Of a DNA stretch of 53,602 nucleotides, positions 31,711 through 39,880 are shown one piece after another. Origin of the DNA: Falsiroseomonas sp044341625 (GTDB lineage Bacteria; Pseudomonadota; Alphaproteobacteria; Acetobacterales; Acetobacteraceae); assembly GCA_044341625.1 (NCBI GenBank), contig JBIIRI010000004.1, positions 1-53,602 of the forward strand, given 5' to 3'. How positions within the stretch are numbered: the first letter of the stretch is position 1; the number at the start of each line of letters is the position of its first letter. Below the pieces are notes generated by a model. It was not told where the DNA came from. It did no database searches and saw only the letters and a list, made by a program, of their open reading frames with translations. Both the position numbers and the translations under genes were made by a program.

Positions 31711-32463
31711 TCAGGCCGTGGGCTGCGCCATCAGGGCGTGGATCAGCACACCCGCAGCGACCGAGACGTTCAGGCTTTCGACCCGGCCGGAACCGGGCAT
31801 CGTCAGGCGATACGCGCAGGCCGCGATGGTCGCGGGGGCCGGCCCCTGCTCCTCATTCCCCAGCACCAGGGCGAAGGGCTTGTTGCGCGGCAATTGCTCG
31901 GGCGGCACGCCGCCCTCGGCCACCGCCGCGACGGTGGTGAAGCGGGGCGCCATGGCGCGCAACACGATGGCGAGGTTCGGCGCATGGCGCAGCGCCAGAT
32001 GCTCGAGCCCGCCTTCCGCCGTGCGATAGGCCGCATCCGAAAGTCCTGCCTGGCGCGGATCGCCCGAGAGCAGCAGGCCGGAGCAGCCGAAGAAGGCGGC
32101 CGAGCGCGCGATCGCGCCGAGATTGTGCGGATTGCCGATGCCATCCAGCACCGGCAGCACGCGCGCCGCCAGCAGCTCTGCGGGGAAGGGCGCCGCCAGT
32201 TCGGGCACGGCTTGCGGCACCGCGACGGCCACGATGCCGCCGTGATGCGCGGTGCCGGCGATCCGGGCCAGCTCCTCCGGCGGAACCTCGCGATAGGGGC
32301 GGCGGGCGGCGGCCATCAGCTTGCAGAACGGCCCCGCCTCCCGGCGCCGCGTGGGCACGTAGAACAGGCGCAGCACCGATTGCGGCCGTACGGAAAAGAC
32401 CGCGGCGACCGCGGCAAGGCCGGCGATGCGGTCGGTTTCGCCGGGTGGGGCGCTGGCGCTCAT
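31711..32463 (-). CDS. TrmH/SpoU family RNA 2'-O-methyltransferase
   Basis: A 250-residue SPOUT methyltransferase. The C-terminal knot motifs are complete: motif 1 LPVLDGIGNPHNLGAIARSAAFFG, motif 2 FALVLGNEEQGPAP and motif 3 LTMPGSGRVESLNVSVAAGVLIHAL. The N-terminal substrate-binding domain (AAVFSVRPQSVLRLFYVP) is the L30e-like RNA-binding part. The family methylates ribose 2'-O in tRNA or 23S rRNA. The chosen ATG at 32463 gives a normal length, though the frame is open about 58 codons more; that upstream part is unlike the family. The 225 bases ahead hold no other gene and should contain the promoter. Confidence 0.93.
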   Translation of the reverse strand: MSASAPPGETDRIAGLAAVAAVFSVRPQSVLRLFYVPTRRREAGPFCKLMAAARRPYREVPPEELARIAGTAHHGGIVAVAVPQAVPELAAPFPAELLAARVLPVLDGIGNPHNLGAIARSAAFFGCSGLLLSGDPRQAGLSDAAYRTAEGGLEHLALRHAPNLAIVLRAMAPRFTTVAAVAEGGVPPEQLPRNKPFALVLGNEEQGPAPATIAACAYRLTMPGSGRVESLNVSVAAGVLIHALMAQPTA

Positions 32464-32688
32464 CGGGGTGGTGTCCTGCGCTTGGGAAGAATGGCGGCAC
32501 AGCGGATCCCAGCCGCCGCGCCGAGCGGATCCGGGGAGGCGGAATCCGAGTAAGCGGACCGTGTCGCCATCTTGCGGATGACCGTTCACGTTGATGGTTG
32601 CCGGCCGGTCCTGCACCAACGCGGGCCAACCTAGCACCTGGGCCGCGCAGGCGGAATTGCCGGAGCGTTGATTCTACCCGTCGTCCGC

Positions 32689-33789
32689 TCAGCCGGCCTT
32701 CGCCTGCGCCCCGGAGGCCTCGTCGTGGCCGGCGAGGAAGCGGAGATTCTCGGTCCGTACCTTCGCGGCGTCCTCGTCATAAAGGAAGGGCAGGCTGGCG
32801 TAGCGCACGCCTTTCGTGACCGGCCGGGCCTCATGCAGAAGGCTGCAGGAAAACACCACGGCCCCGCCGGCCGGCGCGACATAGGTGCGCGGGCCGTATT
32901 CGGGGAAGCAGAGCTCGCCCCCCTCATACTCACCTGTGTTGAGGTTGATCGTCACCGCGAAGCGTCGATGGGCGGTGCCGAGGGTGGTGTTGTCGCGATG
33001 GGGCGCGAAAAATCCCCGGTCGGCTTCGTCGTAGCAGGCGACGATGTAGCGCTCGATGCGGGTCGGGTTGAACTGGAAGGCGCGGCGGATCTGCGGCAAC
33101 AGGCGCGCGGAGATGCGGGCGCGCATCTGCGCCTGCAAGGCCTCGTCCTCGATCACCGCGTCCTTACGGCGCTTGTGACGGCCATCGAGAATGCCGACGG
33201 TCTTGCCCTCGACATCGCGCATGAAGCCGCTTTCGCCGCCACCCTGCGCCTCATACAGCGCGATCAGCCGGCGGCAGAATGCGGGCTCGAAGACGCGGGG
33301 CACGATCAGGACGGGCGCATGCATCGCAACCCCGGCATGCGCCCCGGGTTCCGGCAGCGCACCCAAGGTCGCCAACGCCTCCGCCCCCGCCGCGAGCGGC
33401 CAGGTGGCGAAGACGCGCAGCGTCGGGTCGAGCAACATCCAGCCCTCGCGCAGCGTGCCATCCGGTGCCGTGGCGCGCAGCGCGCGCCGCGCCGCGCCGT
33501 CATCATCCCACAGCACGCGCCGCGTCGGGCCATCGACAAGGCATCCGCCGCGTTCATCCGAGGGGTCGGTACCGATCACCAGCAGCATGGCGCGCGCGGC
33601 GGTCAGGTGTTCGGGCCAGGACCCGATCATGCCCGTCACCGATGCGGCCTTCGCGGCATCGGCAAGGGAGCCCGGCACCAGCACCATGACCCAGCGACCG
33701 CCAAGCGTATCGAAGGCAAAGCGCGGATTGGCGGCGCTGCGGGCGTGGAAGGCCGGCACCTGTTCGCCCGGCGTGTGGGGCTGGCTCAT
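32689..33789 (-). CDS. Peroxiredoxin-like domain fused to prolyl-4-hydroxylase-type dioxygenase
   Basis: A 366-residue two-domain protein. Residues ~1-145 have a peroxiredoxin/AhpC fold outline (GEQVPAFHARS, RWVMVLVPGSL, LLVIGTDPSDERG), but the catalytic Cys of the P-x-x-x-T/S-x-x-C loop is absent, so it is not an active peroxidase. Residues ~155-345 are a 2-oxoglutarate/Fe(II) dioxygenase with His264 and Asp266 in PHRDNTTLG, His319 in SLLHEARPV and the oxoglutarate-binding Lys326/Arg329 region TKGVRY. FAVTINLN and EGGELCFPEYG match the P4H class. It should hydroxylate an unknown protein or small molecule. The start at 33789 begins the peroxiredoxin part. It follows the Ldh gene by 45 bases. 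Confidence 0.9.
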   Translation of the reverse strand: MSQPHTPGEQVPAFHARSAANPRFAFDTLGGRWVMVLVPGSLADAAKAASVTGMIGSWPEHLTAARAMLLVIGTDPSDERGGCLVDGPTRRVLWDDDGAARRALRATAPDGTLREGWMLLDPTLRVFATWPLAAGAEALATLGALPEPGAHAGVAMHAPVLIVPRVFEPAFCRRLIALYEAQGGGESGFMRDVEGKTVGILDGRHKRRKDAVIEDEALQAQMRARISARLLPQIRRAFQFNPTRIERYIVACYDEADRGFFAPHRDNTTLGTAHRRFAVTINLNTGEYEGGELCFPEYGPRTYVAPAGGAVVFSCSLLHEARPVTKGVRYASLPFLYDEDAAKVRTENLRFLAGHDEASGAQAKAG

Positions 33790-33834
33790 CGACGGAACGC
33801 TCCCGTCAGGGTTTTCCAATGGTCATGCAGGCAT

Positions 33835-34857
33835 CTAGGCATCGTTACGCATATAGCTTGAATGGTCCTCCGGCAGAAGACGGAACAGTGCGACCGGCGC
33901 CTCGATGCCATCCGCAGCGGCCCTGGCCGCGAGACCGCCGCGACGACTGCCCGGCAGGCGCACGCCCTCATCGGCCAGCATCGCCTCGACCAGCGCCTCG
34001 ACGCGGTCCAGGAAGGCATCGCGCCCCGCGAGGGCGCCGGGGTCGATGGCGATGATTGCCTGGCCAAGCCTGGGGCGGTTGCCGTCTTCGGCGAAGAAGC
34101 TGTCAGCCTCGAAGCCGAAGGCCGCACCGGTCAGCGCGCAACAGAGAAGCTCCACGATCACCGCCAGCAGCGCACCCTTCGTGCCGCCCATGGCGAGCAT
34201 CGCGCCCGACAGCGCGGCCTTCGCATCCGTCGTCGGGTTGCCCGCCGCATCCAGCGCCCAGCCTTCGGGGATCGGTTGGCCTTCGCGGGCGGCAACCATG
34301 ATCTTGCCGCGCGCCACCTCGCTCAGCGCCATGTCGATCACGAGCGGATCCGCGCCACGGCGCGGAAAGGCCGCGGCGACCGGGTTGGTGCCGAGCAGCG
34401 CGCGCCGCCCGCCCGGCACCGGCATGGCAGCCGGGGAATTGGTGAAGGCCAGCGCAACAAGGCCGCGCCGCGCGAGGGCCGCGACAGGCAGGCCCATCGC
34501 GCCCGAATGATGGCTGTTGGTGATCCCAGCGAAGGCGATGCCATGCGCCGCGGCGCGGGTCGCCGCTTCCTCTACCGCGCGCGCGACGGCGGGATAAGCG
34601 AGGCCATGGCCAGCATCGACCAGCACCGCCCCGCCACGCTCCGCACGGATCACGGGCTCGGCACTGCCATCGGCGCGGCCATTCCGCAGGAAGGCGGCGT
34701 ATTGCGGCACGCGGGACAGGCCGTGGCCGGACTGCCCCTCCGCCTCCGCCGCCACCAGCGCGGCGGCCGTCAGCGCCGCCATGCGGGGATTGGCGCCGGC
34801 ATGCGCCAGGGCGGCACAGGCCAGCGTCTCGGCTTCGGCCAGGGTCAGGCGGGGCAT
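33835..34857 (-). CDS. Ldh family (malate/lactate-type) NAD(P)-dependent oxidoreductase
   Basis: A 340-residue member of the Ldh_2 family (ComC, YlbC, AllD-like), which oxidise or reduce 2-hydroxy and 2-oxo acids. Conserved parts are AAEAEGQSGHGLSRVPQYA, the dinucleotide region HGIAFAGITNSHHSGAMGLPVAALA, ALAFTNSPAAMPVPGG, LLGTNPVAAAFP and VIDMALSEVARGKIMVAAREG with PEGWALDAAGNPT. The catalytic His in the NSHHSG region is present. ATG 34857 gives the standard N-terminus LTLAEAETLACAAL. It lies 49 bases after the Bug-type binding protein and belongs with the UxaA genes in a leftward sugar-acid unit. The exact substrate cannot be told. Confidence 0.92.
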   Translation of the reverse strand: MPRLTLAEAETLACAALAHAGANPRMAALTAAALVAAEAEGQSGHGLSRVPQYAAFLRNGRADGSAEPVIRAERGGAVLVDAGHGLAYPAVARAVEEAATRAAAHGIAFAGITNSHHSGAMGLPVAALARRGLVALAFTNSPAAMPVPGGRRALLGTNPVAAAFPRRGADPLVIDMALSEVARGKIMVAAREGQPIPEGWALDAAGNPTTDAKAALSGAMLAMGGTKGALLAVIVELLCCALTGAAFGFEADSFFAEDGNRPRLGQAIIAIDPGALAGRDAFLDRVEALVEAMLADEGVRLPGSRRGGLAARAAADGIEAPVALFRLLPEDHSSYMRNDA

Positions 34858-34906
34858 GGGATGTCTCCGTTCATCCGCCCCGCGTCACCACGTATGCCGC
34901 CGCGGA

Positions 34907-35878
34907 TCAAGTGTCGGGGCGGATCTGCGCTTCCGTCACCAGGGTCGCCCAGCGATCGGTCTCGGCGCGGACGAACTGGGCCGAACGCGCCGCATCCCAG
35001 CCGAGCACCTGGAAGCCGGCGTCCCGCGCGCGGCGCGTGGTGTCGGCGTCGTGGATCGCCGTCTGCACATCGCGTTCGAGCCGCGCGAGGATCGGCGCCG
35101 GCACAGCCGCCTGCGTCATCACCGCGGTCCAGTTGGTGATCTCGAGTTCCGGCACGCCCAGTTCGCGAACCGTTGGCACATCCGGCACCAGCGCGTGACG
35201 CTCCGCCGCCGTGATGGCGAGCGCGCGCAGACGCCCGCCGCGAATCTGCGCGAGGCATTCGGGCAGGTTCGAGACCATGACATCCAGGTTGCCGGCGGCC
35301 AGGTCCGTCACGCTCGGCGCGCCGCCGCGATAGGGAACGTGGACGATGTTCTCCCCCGCCCGCGCGACGCGCCGCAGCAACTCAAGCCCCAGATGCGGCG
35401 GCGAGCCATTGCCGGAGGTGCCGCCGTTCAGCCGGGCCGTGCGCGCCAGCCGCAGCAGGTCGTCCAGGCTGCGCGCCGGGCTCCTCTCGGCGTTCACCAC
35501 CACCACCAGCGGCAGGGAGCCGAGCAAGGACAGGGTCGCGAAGTCGCGGCGGAAATCATAGGGCGCATTGGGGAACAGCGTGGCGTTGACGGCATGCGTC
35601 AGCGTGATGGCCAGCAGCGTGTGCCCATCCGGCGCCGCCTTCGCCGCCGCATCCGCGCCGATCAGCGCGTTGCCGCCGGCGCGGTTCTCGATCACCACCG
35701 CCCTGCCCCAGATCTCGGACAGCTTCTGTCCGACGAAGCGGGCCATGATGTCGGTCAGCCCCCCGGGCGGGAAGGGCACGATGTAGCGCGGGTTGCGGTC
35801 GGGGAAAGCCTGCCCGCGCGCCACGCCGGGCAACGCAAGGGCGGCAGCCAGCCCGAAGGCCGTACGACGGCGGATCAT
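34907..35878 (-). CDS. Bug/TctC family extracytoplasmic binding protein
   Basis: A 323-residue periplasmic solute-binding protein of the tripartite-tricarboxylate (Bug) family. It has a signal peptide (MIRRRTAFGLAAALALPGVARG) with a twin-Arg-like basic start. Family features are YIVPFPPGGLTDIMARF, VVIENRAGGNALIGADAAAKA, PDGHTLL, GGNLDV-like AAGNLDVMVSNL, and PDVPTVRELG. The ligand is normally a carboxylate. No membrane-permease gene (TctA/TctB) is near, as is common for Bug proteins. It sits between the Ldh and UxaA genes, so a sugar-acid ligand is plausible. Confidence 0.93.
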   Translation of the reverse strand: MIRRRTAFGLAAALALPGVARGQAFPDRNPRYIVPFPPGGLTDIMARFVGQKLSEIWGRAVVIENRAGGNALIGADAAAKAAPDGHTLLAITLTHAVNATLFPNAPYDFRRDFATLSLLGSLPLVVVVNAERSPARSLDDLLRLARTARLNGGTSGNGSPPHLGLELLRRVARAGENIVHVPYRGGAPSVTDLAAGNLDVMVSNLPECLAQIRGGRLRALAITAAERHALVPDVPTVRELGVPELEITNWTAVMTQAAVPAPILARLERDVQTAIHDADTTRRARDAGFQVLGWDAARSAQFVRAETDRWATLVTEAQIRPDT

Positions 35879-35935
35879 GTGTCCTCCCTGGACATGTCAT
35901 TATGTCCAGAGTGACGCGGGCCGCTCCGCCGCGAC

Positions 35936-35971
35936 AAGAAAAAACGGGCGCCGGGGGAGGCCCGGCGCCCG
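35936..35971 (-). terminator. Rho-independent terminator after the UxaA large subunit
   Basis: On the minus strand an 11-base-pair GC stem (arms at 35961-35971 and 35945-35955, five-base loop) is followed by TTTTTTCTT. It starts six bases after the UxaA stop codon. It should end the UxaA transcript before the Bug and Ldh genes, which then need their own promoter. Confidence 0.85.
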
Positions 35972-35976
35972 GCGCC

Positions 35977-37152
35977 TCAGGCGCTCTCGTACAGGCGCGT
36001 GAGGGAGAATTCGCGGTGGCCGAGCAGTTCGGCCGCCGTCAGCTCGCCATCTGCGGTGCGCAGCATGCAGTCCAGCAGCGCCTCGCCGGCCTCATCCATG
36101 TTGATCCGCTTCTGCAGCAGCCCGGTGACGTCCACGTCGATATGCTCCGACATGGTGCGCTGGGTGCGCGGGTTCGCGGTCAGCTTGATCACCGGCAGGA
36201 TCGGGTTGCCGATGACATTGCCCTGGCCCGTCGGGAAGAAATGCACCGCATAGCCCGACGCCGCACAGAGCGTGACCATCTCCGCCGCGGCCGAGGAGCT
36301 GTCCATGAACCACAGCCCTGGGCCCGTCGGTTCCTCGGCCTTGTCCAGCACGCCATCGACAAGGCACTTCTTGCCGATCTTGGTGATGTTGCCGAGCGCC
36401 TTTTCCTCGATCGTGGTCAGGCCACCCTCGATGTTGCCCTTGGTCGGCTGGCTCTCGGACAGGTCGTTGGTCTTGTTCGCCTCGATCATCCGCTGGTAGC
36501 GGTTGAACATCGCCATGAACTGATCGGCGATCGCGGGCGTGCGGCAGCGCGCGGCCACCAGATGCTCGCCGCCGGTGATTTCGCTCGTCTCGCCGAAGAC
36601 CAGCGTGTTGCCGTTCTCCCACAGCTTGTCGAAGGCGTTGCCGACGGTCGGGCAGGACGCCAGGCCGCTCGTCGTGTCGGATTCACCGCACTTCGTGCTG
36701 ACCCACAACTCGGTCAGGTCGGCCTTCGTCTTCTTCAGGCGGGAGGCGTGCTTGACCAGGCGATAGGCGGCGCGGGACGCGTTGGCGATGGTGTTGATGT
36801 CGCCATTCTGTTCGATGGCGAAGCCCTCGACCGGGGTGCCGGACTTCGCGATGCCCTCGACGATCTTGCCCGTCCAGCCGGGTTCGATGCCGATCACGAC
36901 GACGCCCGCGACATTCGGGTTGCAGCCCGTGCCGATCAGCGTCCGGAAGTGAAGATCGAGGTCGGCGCCGAATTGCAGGCGCCCATAGGCGTGCGGGATC
37001 GCCATCGCGCCCTTGATGTTGTTGGCAACAGCTTCGGCGGCGGCGTTGGACAGGTCGTCCACCGGCAGGATGATGACGTGGTTGCGCACGCCCATACGGC
37101 CGTTCTCGCGGCGCCAGCCCTCGAAGGAAGCGCCTTTCAGATTGATGCCCAT
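35977..37152 (-). CDS. UxaA family dehydratase, large (C-terminal) subunit
   Basis: A 391-residue protein matching the C-terminal part of altronate/galactarate dehydratase (UxaA/GarD). Motifs include GWRRENGRMGVRNHVIILP, the Cys-containing GTGCNPNVAGVVVIGIEP, CGESDTTSGLASCPTVGNAFD, ITGGEHLVAARC and YAVHFFPTGQGNVIGNPILPVIKL. It is the catalytic iron-dependent domain that removes water from a sugar acid; the 94-residue SAF subunit is encoded just before it. In E. coli the two are one chain, so the split is notable. ATG 37152 is 13 bases after the small-subunit stop. A strong terminator follows. Confidence 0.92.
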   Translation of the reverse strand: MGINLKGASFEGWRRENGRMGVRNHVIILPVDDLSNAAAEAVANNIKGAMAIPHAYGRLQFGADLDLHFRTLIGTGCNPNVAGVVVIGIEPGWTGKIVEGIAKSGTPVEGFAIEQNGDINTIANASRAAYRLVKHASRLKKTKADLTELWVSTKCGESDTTSGLASCPTVGNAFDKLWENGNTLVFGETSEITGGEHLVAARCRTPAIADQFMAMFNRYQRMIEANKTNDLSESQPTKGNIEGGLTTIEEKALGNITKIGKKCLVDGVLDKAEEPTGPGLWFMDSSSAAAEMVTLCAASGYAVHFFPTGQGNVIGNPILPVIKLTANPRTQRTMSEHIDVDVTGLLQKRINMDEAGEALLDCMLRTADGELTAAELLGHREFSLTRLYESA

Positions 37153-37165
37153 TGGCGAAATCCCC

Positions 37166-37450
37166 TTACCAGCGCTTCGTCTTGACGTTGTGGACATGCA
37201 GGTGTTCGCCCGCACCGATCGCCGCGACCGCCTTGCCGATATCCACGCCGTATTTGACGATGGTGTCGCCCGAGGCGATCGGCTTGATCGCCAGCTTGTG
37301 GCCGATCGGAATGTCCGACTTCGCGTCGAACTCGATCATCTTGTCCTGGTCCATGATCCAGCCATTGATGCGGCTGCCGGCCTTCAGGCCTTCCACCACC
37401 ACCACGCCCACGCTGTCGCCTTCGTCATGGACGACGAAATGGATCGTCAT
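37166..37450 (-). CDS. UxaA family dehydratase, small SAF-domain subunit
   Basis: A 94-residue SAF domain, the N-terminal part of altronate/galactarate dehydratase encoded separately. Seen are DEGDSVGVVVVEGLKAGS, IPIGHKLAIKPIASGDTIVKYG and the C-terminal GEHLHVHNVKTKRW, where the last His residues are the family's HVHN. ATG 37450 (MTIHFVV) has GGGGGA eight bases upstream and is preferred over the ATG five codons further up, which has no ribosome-binding site. It is the first gene of the UxaA pair and is divergent from the aminotransferase gene. Confidence 0.9.
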   Translation of the reverse strand: MTIHFVVHDEGDSVGVVVVEGLKAGSRINGWIMDQDKMIEFDAKSDIPIGHKLAIKPIASGDTIVKYGVDIGKAVAAIGAGEHLHVHNVKTKRW

Positions 37451-37576
37451 CGCGCTTTCCCCCATTGGCTATGGCGCGCACCCTAAGGGCCGCGCCGGGC
37501 CGCTTCAACCACCCCCCGCCTTCAAACACCCCCCGGACCGTGCTTTGAAGGGGCGGTTCCAGGAAGGATGCGGACG

Positions 37577-38443
37577 ATGGCGGGCGTGTTCTGGTACGGC
37601 GGGCAGTGGATGACCGAGGAGCCCAAGCTGATGGGCCCGATGGACCATGCCTTCTGGCTTGGCAGCGTGATCTTCGACGGCGGGCGCGCCATCCGCGGCG
37701 TCGCACCGGACCTCGACCTTCACGCCGCGCGCTGCGTCCGTAGCGCGGAAGCGATGCTGATGAAGCCGAAGCTCACCGCGACGCAGATCGAGGATCTGTG
37801 CCGGGAGGGTATCCGCCGCATGGGTCCGGAGGCCGAGCTCTACGTCCGGCCGATGTTCTTCGTCCGCAAGGGCATCGGCTCGGCGCGGCCCGATCCGGAC
37901 AGCACGGATTTCGTCCTGTCCGTCTATGACAGCCCGCTGCCGGCCTGGAAGGGCTTCTCGGCCTGCCTCGTGCCGCATCGGCGCCCGGCGCCGGACATGG
38001 CGCCGACGGATGCGAAGGCGTCCTGCCTCTACCCCAACGGTGCCCGCGCCGGGGCCTGGGCGGCGGAGCGCGGCTTCGAGAATGCGGTGATGTGCGACGC
38101 GCTCGGCAATGTCGCGGAATTCGCCAGCGCGAATCTGATGTTCGCCAAGGGCGGCGTGGTGGTGACGCCGGCGATCAATGGCACCTTCCTGAACGGCATC
38201 ACCCGCCAGCGGGTCCTGATGCTGCTGCGCGAGGCCGGCGTGCCGGTGGAGGAACGCCGCGTGACGCCCGAGGAGCTGGAGACGGCGGACGAGATCTTCT
38301 CGACCGGCAACTACGCCAAGGTGCTGCCCTGCACGAACTACAATGGCCGCGCGATGCAACCCGGCCCGATGGCGCTCAAGGCCCGCGCGACCTATTTCGA
38401 ATGGGCCGAGGCGAATTGGCGTATCCTGCCGAAGCCGGCGTGA
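37577..38443 (+). CDS. Class IV aminotransferase (branched-chain type)
   Basis: A 288-residue PLP-dependent fold-type IV aminotransferase, possibly a branched-chain amino-acid aminotransferase. The PLP Lys is in DAKASCLYPNGARA at about residue 155; ELYVRPMFF supplies the conserved Arg, DALGNVAEFASANLMF the Glu that binds the pyridine N, and TPAINGTFLNGITRQRVL the phosphate-binding Gly-Ile-Thr. EIFSTGNYAKVLPC is a family variant of the usual FxTGTAxxV. The ATG at 37577 (MAGVFWYGGQW) has AAGGA upstream at a good distance; the ATG three codons earlier abuts that site. Its stop abuts the trpF stop on the other strand. Confidence 0.92.
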   Translation: MAGVFWYGGQWMTEEPKLMGPMDHAFWLGSVIFDGGRAIRGVAPDLDLHAARCVRSAEAMLMKPKLTATQIEDLCREGIRRMGPEAELYVRPMFFVRKGIGSARPDPDSTDFVLSVYDSPLPAWKGFSACLVPHRRPAPDMAPTDAKASCLYPNGARAGAWAAERGFENAVMCDALGNVAEFASANLMFAKGGVVVTPAINGTFLNGITRQRVLMLLREAGVPVEERRVTPEELETADEIFSTGNYAKVLPCTNYNGRAMQPGPMALKARATYFEWAEANWRILPKPA

Positions 38444-39115
38444 TCACGCGCCGCGCGCGGTCCCACGCGCGGCCCCACGGGCTGCATCGACGAAGGCGGC
38501 GATCAGCCCCGCATCCTTGACGCCGCGCGCACGCTCGACGCCCGAGGACACATCGACGCCCGGCGCGGCGGACACACGGATCGCGTCGGCGACGTTGCGT
38601 GGCGTGAGCCCGCCGGCCAGCAGCCAGGGGCGCGGAATGGCGCGCCCCGCCATCAGCGTCCAGTCGAAGGGCGCCGCATTGCCGCCGGGCAGCGGCGCGC
38701 CGGGCGGCGCCTTCGCATCCAGCAGGAAGCGGTCCACCGCCGGCGCGTAATCCGCCAACTGCGCGAGATCCTCGGCGGTGGCGATGCCGAAAGCCTTCAT
38801 CACCGGCAGGCCGAACCTGGCGCGGATGGCGGCGCAACGCGTCGGCGTCTCCTCGCCATGCAACTGGATCACATCGAGCGGCAAGGCGGCGAGCACGGTC
38901 TCGATCAGCGCGTCCTCGGGGTCCACGAACAAGCCGACCTTGGCCGGTCCGGGCGCGGCCCCGGGTCCCGCGATGGACGCCGCCTGCGCGGGCGTCACGG
39001 CGCGCGGCGAAGGCGGGAAGAACACGAAGCCGATCAGGTCCGCACCGGCCGCCGCCGCGGCCTGCATCGCGGCGGGATCGTTGATGCCGCAGATCTTGGT
39101 GATCACCTGGCCCAT
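38444..39115 (-). CDS. trpF: Phosphoribosylanthranilate isomerase
   Basis: A 223-residue (beta-alpha)8 barrel of tryptophan synthesis, converting PRA to CdRP. Catalytic Cys9 lies in TKICGINDPAAMQA, and GADLIGFVFFPPSPRAVTPAQA, KVGLFVDP, VIQLHGEETPT, the phosphate loop LLAGGLTPRNVADAI and GVDVSSGVER-ARGVKD with catalytic Asp follow. The start ATG 39115 lies inside repeat A. It is downstream of pyrF, as in many Rhodospirillales where lapA-pyrF-trpF-trpB runs together; trpB is not in this window. Its TGA abuts the TGA of the convergent aminotransferase gene without a base between. Confidence 0.96.
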   Translation of the reverse strand: MGQVITKICGINDPAAMQAAAAAGADLIGFVFFPPSPRAVTPAQAASIAGPGAAPGPAKVGLFVDPEDALIETVLAALPLDVIQLHGEETPTRCAAIRARFGLPVMKAFGIATAEDLAQLADYAPAVDRFLLDAKAPPGAPLPGGNAAPFDWTLMAGRAIPRPWLLAGGLTPRNVADAIRVSAAPGVDVSSGVERARGVKDAGLIAAFVDAARGAARGTARGA

Positions 39116-39175
39116 CCGATTCAGACCTCCGGTGCTCGCGGCGTGCCGCCGCTGCGCCCTGCGGTCATCGGATGG
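39112..39175 (-). repeat. Palindromic repeat A, copy 1 (pyrF-trpF junction)
   Basis: A palindromic element filling the whole gap between the pyrF stop (39165-39167) and the trpF start (39113-39115). The outer arms CCATCCGAT (39112-39120) and ATCGGATGG (39167-39175) pair perfectly; a central hairpin has arms GCGGCG (39138-39143) and CGCCGC (39147-39152) around TGC. It matches 52764-52822 at 52 of 59 aligned positions without a gap. Confidence 0.78.
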
Positions 39176-39878
39176 GGTGGCCCGCCAACGCCCGCGCGAT
39201 CGCCGCCGCCGCGGCGGCCGGATCGGCCGCCTTGGTGATCGGGCGGCCGACCACGACGAAATCGGCGCCGGCCGCCGCCATCTCCTCCGGCGTTGCGGTG
39301 CGCGCCTGGTCATCGGCGGCGCTGCCGGCGGGACGCACGCCGGGCACGACAAGCGCCGGCCCCTCGCCGAGCGCCGCGCGCAACGGTGCGACCTCACGCG
39401 GGGAACAGACGAGCCCATCCGCGCCGGCGGCGACCGCGAGCCGCGCGAGGCGAAGCACCTGCTGCACCGGCCCGCCCGACACCCCCGTATCCGACAGCGT
39501 GGCGGCGTCGATGCTGGTCAGCACGGTCACCGCCAGGATCTTCATCCGGTCGGCGCCGCCCGATTTCTCCGCCGCCTCCCGCGCGGCGGCGATCATCGCT
39601 GCGCCGCCCGCGGCATGGATCGTGAGCCAGGCCGGCCGCAGCGGTGCAAGGGACCGTACGGCCCCGGCCACCGTGTTCGGGATGTCGTGCAGCTTCAGGT
39701 CGAGGAACACCTTGCCGTGCTGCGCGATGCGCCGCACCGCCTGGCCGCCTTCGGCCGAGAACAGCTCGAGCCCGACCTTCAGCAGCCCCGCCTGCGGGGC
39801 AACCGCCCGCGCCCAGGACTCGGCCGTGGCAAGGTCAGGCGCATCGAGCGCGACGCAAAGTCCGCAAGGCTGTGCCAC
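39165..39878 (-). CDS. pyrF: Orotidine 5'-phosphate decarboxylase
   Basis: A 237-residue barrel catalysing the last step of UMP synthesis. LCVALDAPDLATA, GLLKVGLELFSAEG, the catalytic DLKLHDIPNTVAGAV (Asp-Lys-x-x-Asp) at about residue 60, and the phosphate loop VVPGVRPAGSAADDQARTATPEEM and DFVVVGRPIT are all as expected. The start is uncertain: GTG 39878 is eight bases after GGGGGA and is chosen; TTG 39884 overlaps the lapA stop. The gene is coupled to lapA and followed by trpF after repeat A. Confidence 0.97.
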   Translation of the reverse strand: MAQPCGLCVALDAPDLATAESWARAVAPQAGLLKVGLELFSAEGGQAVRRIAQHGKVFLDLKLHDIPNTVAGAVRSLAPLRPAWLTIHAAGGAAMIAAAREAAEKSGGADRMKILAVTVLTSIDAATLSDTGVSGGPVQQVLRLARLAVAAGADGLVCSPREVAPLRAALGEGPALVVPGVRPAGSAADDQARTATPEEMAAAGADFVVVGRPITKAADPAAAAAAIARALAGHPIR

Positions 39879-39880
39879 GT

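Noticed and set aside
37510..37556. Inverted repeat CCTTCAAA / TTTGAAGG ahead of the aminotransferase as a terminator
   Set aside because: It lies in the divergent promoter region of two genes with a 17-base loop and no T run, so a terminator role is unlikely; an operator is possible but not supported.
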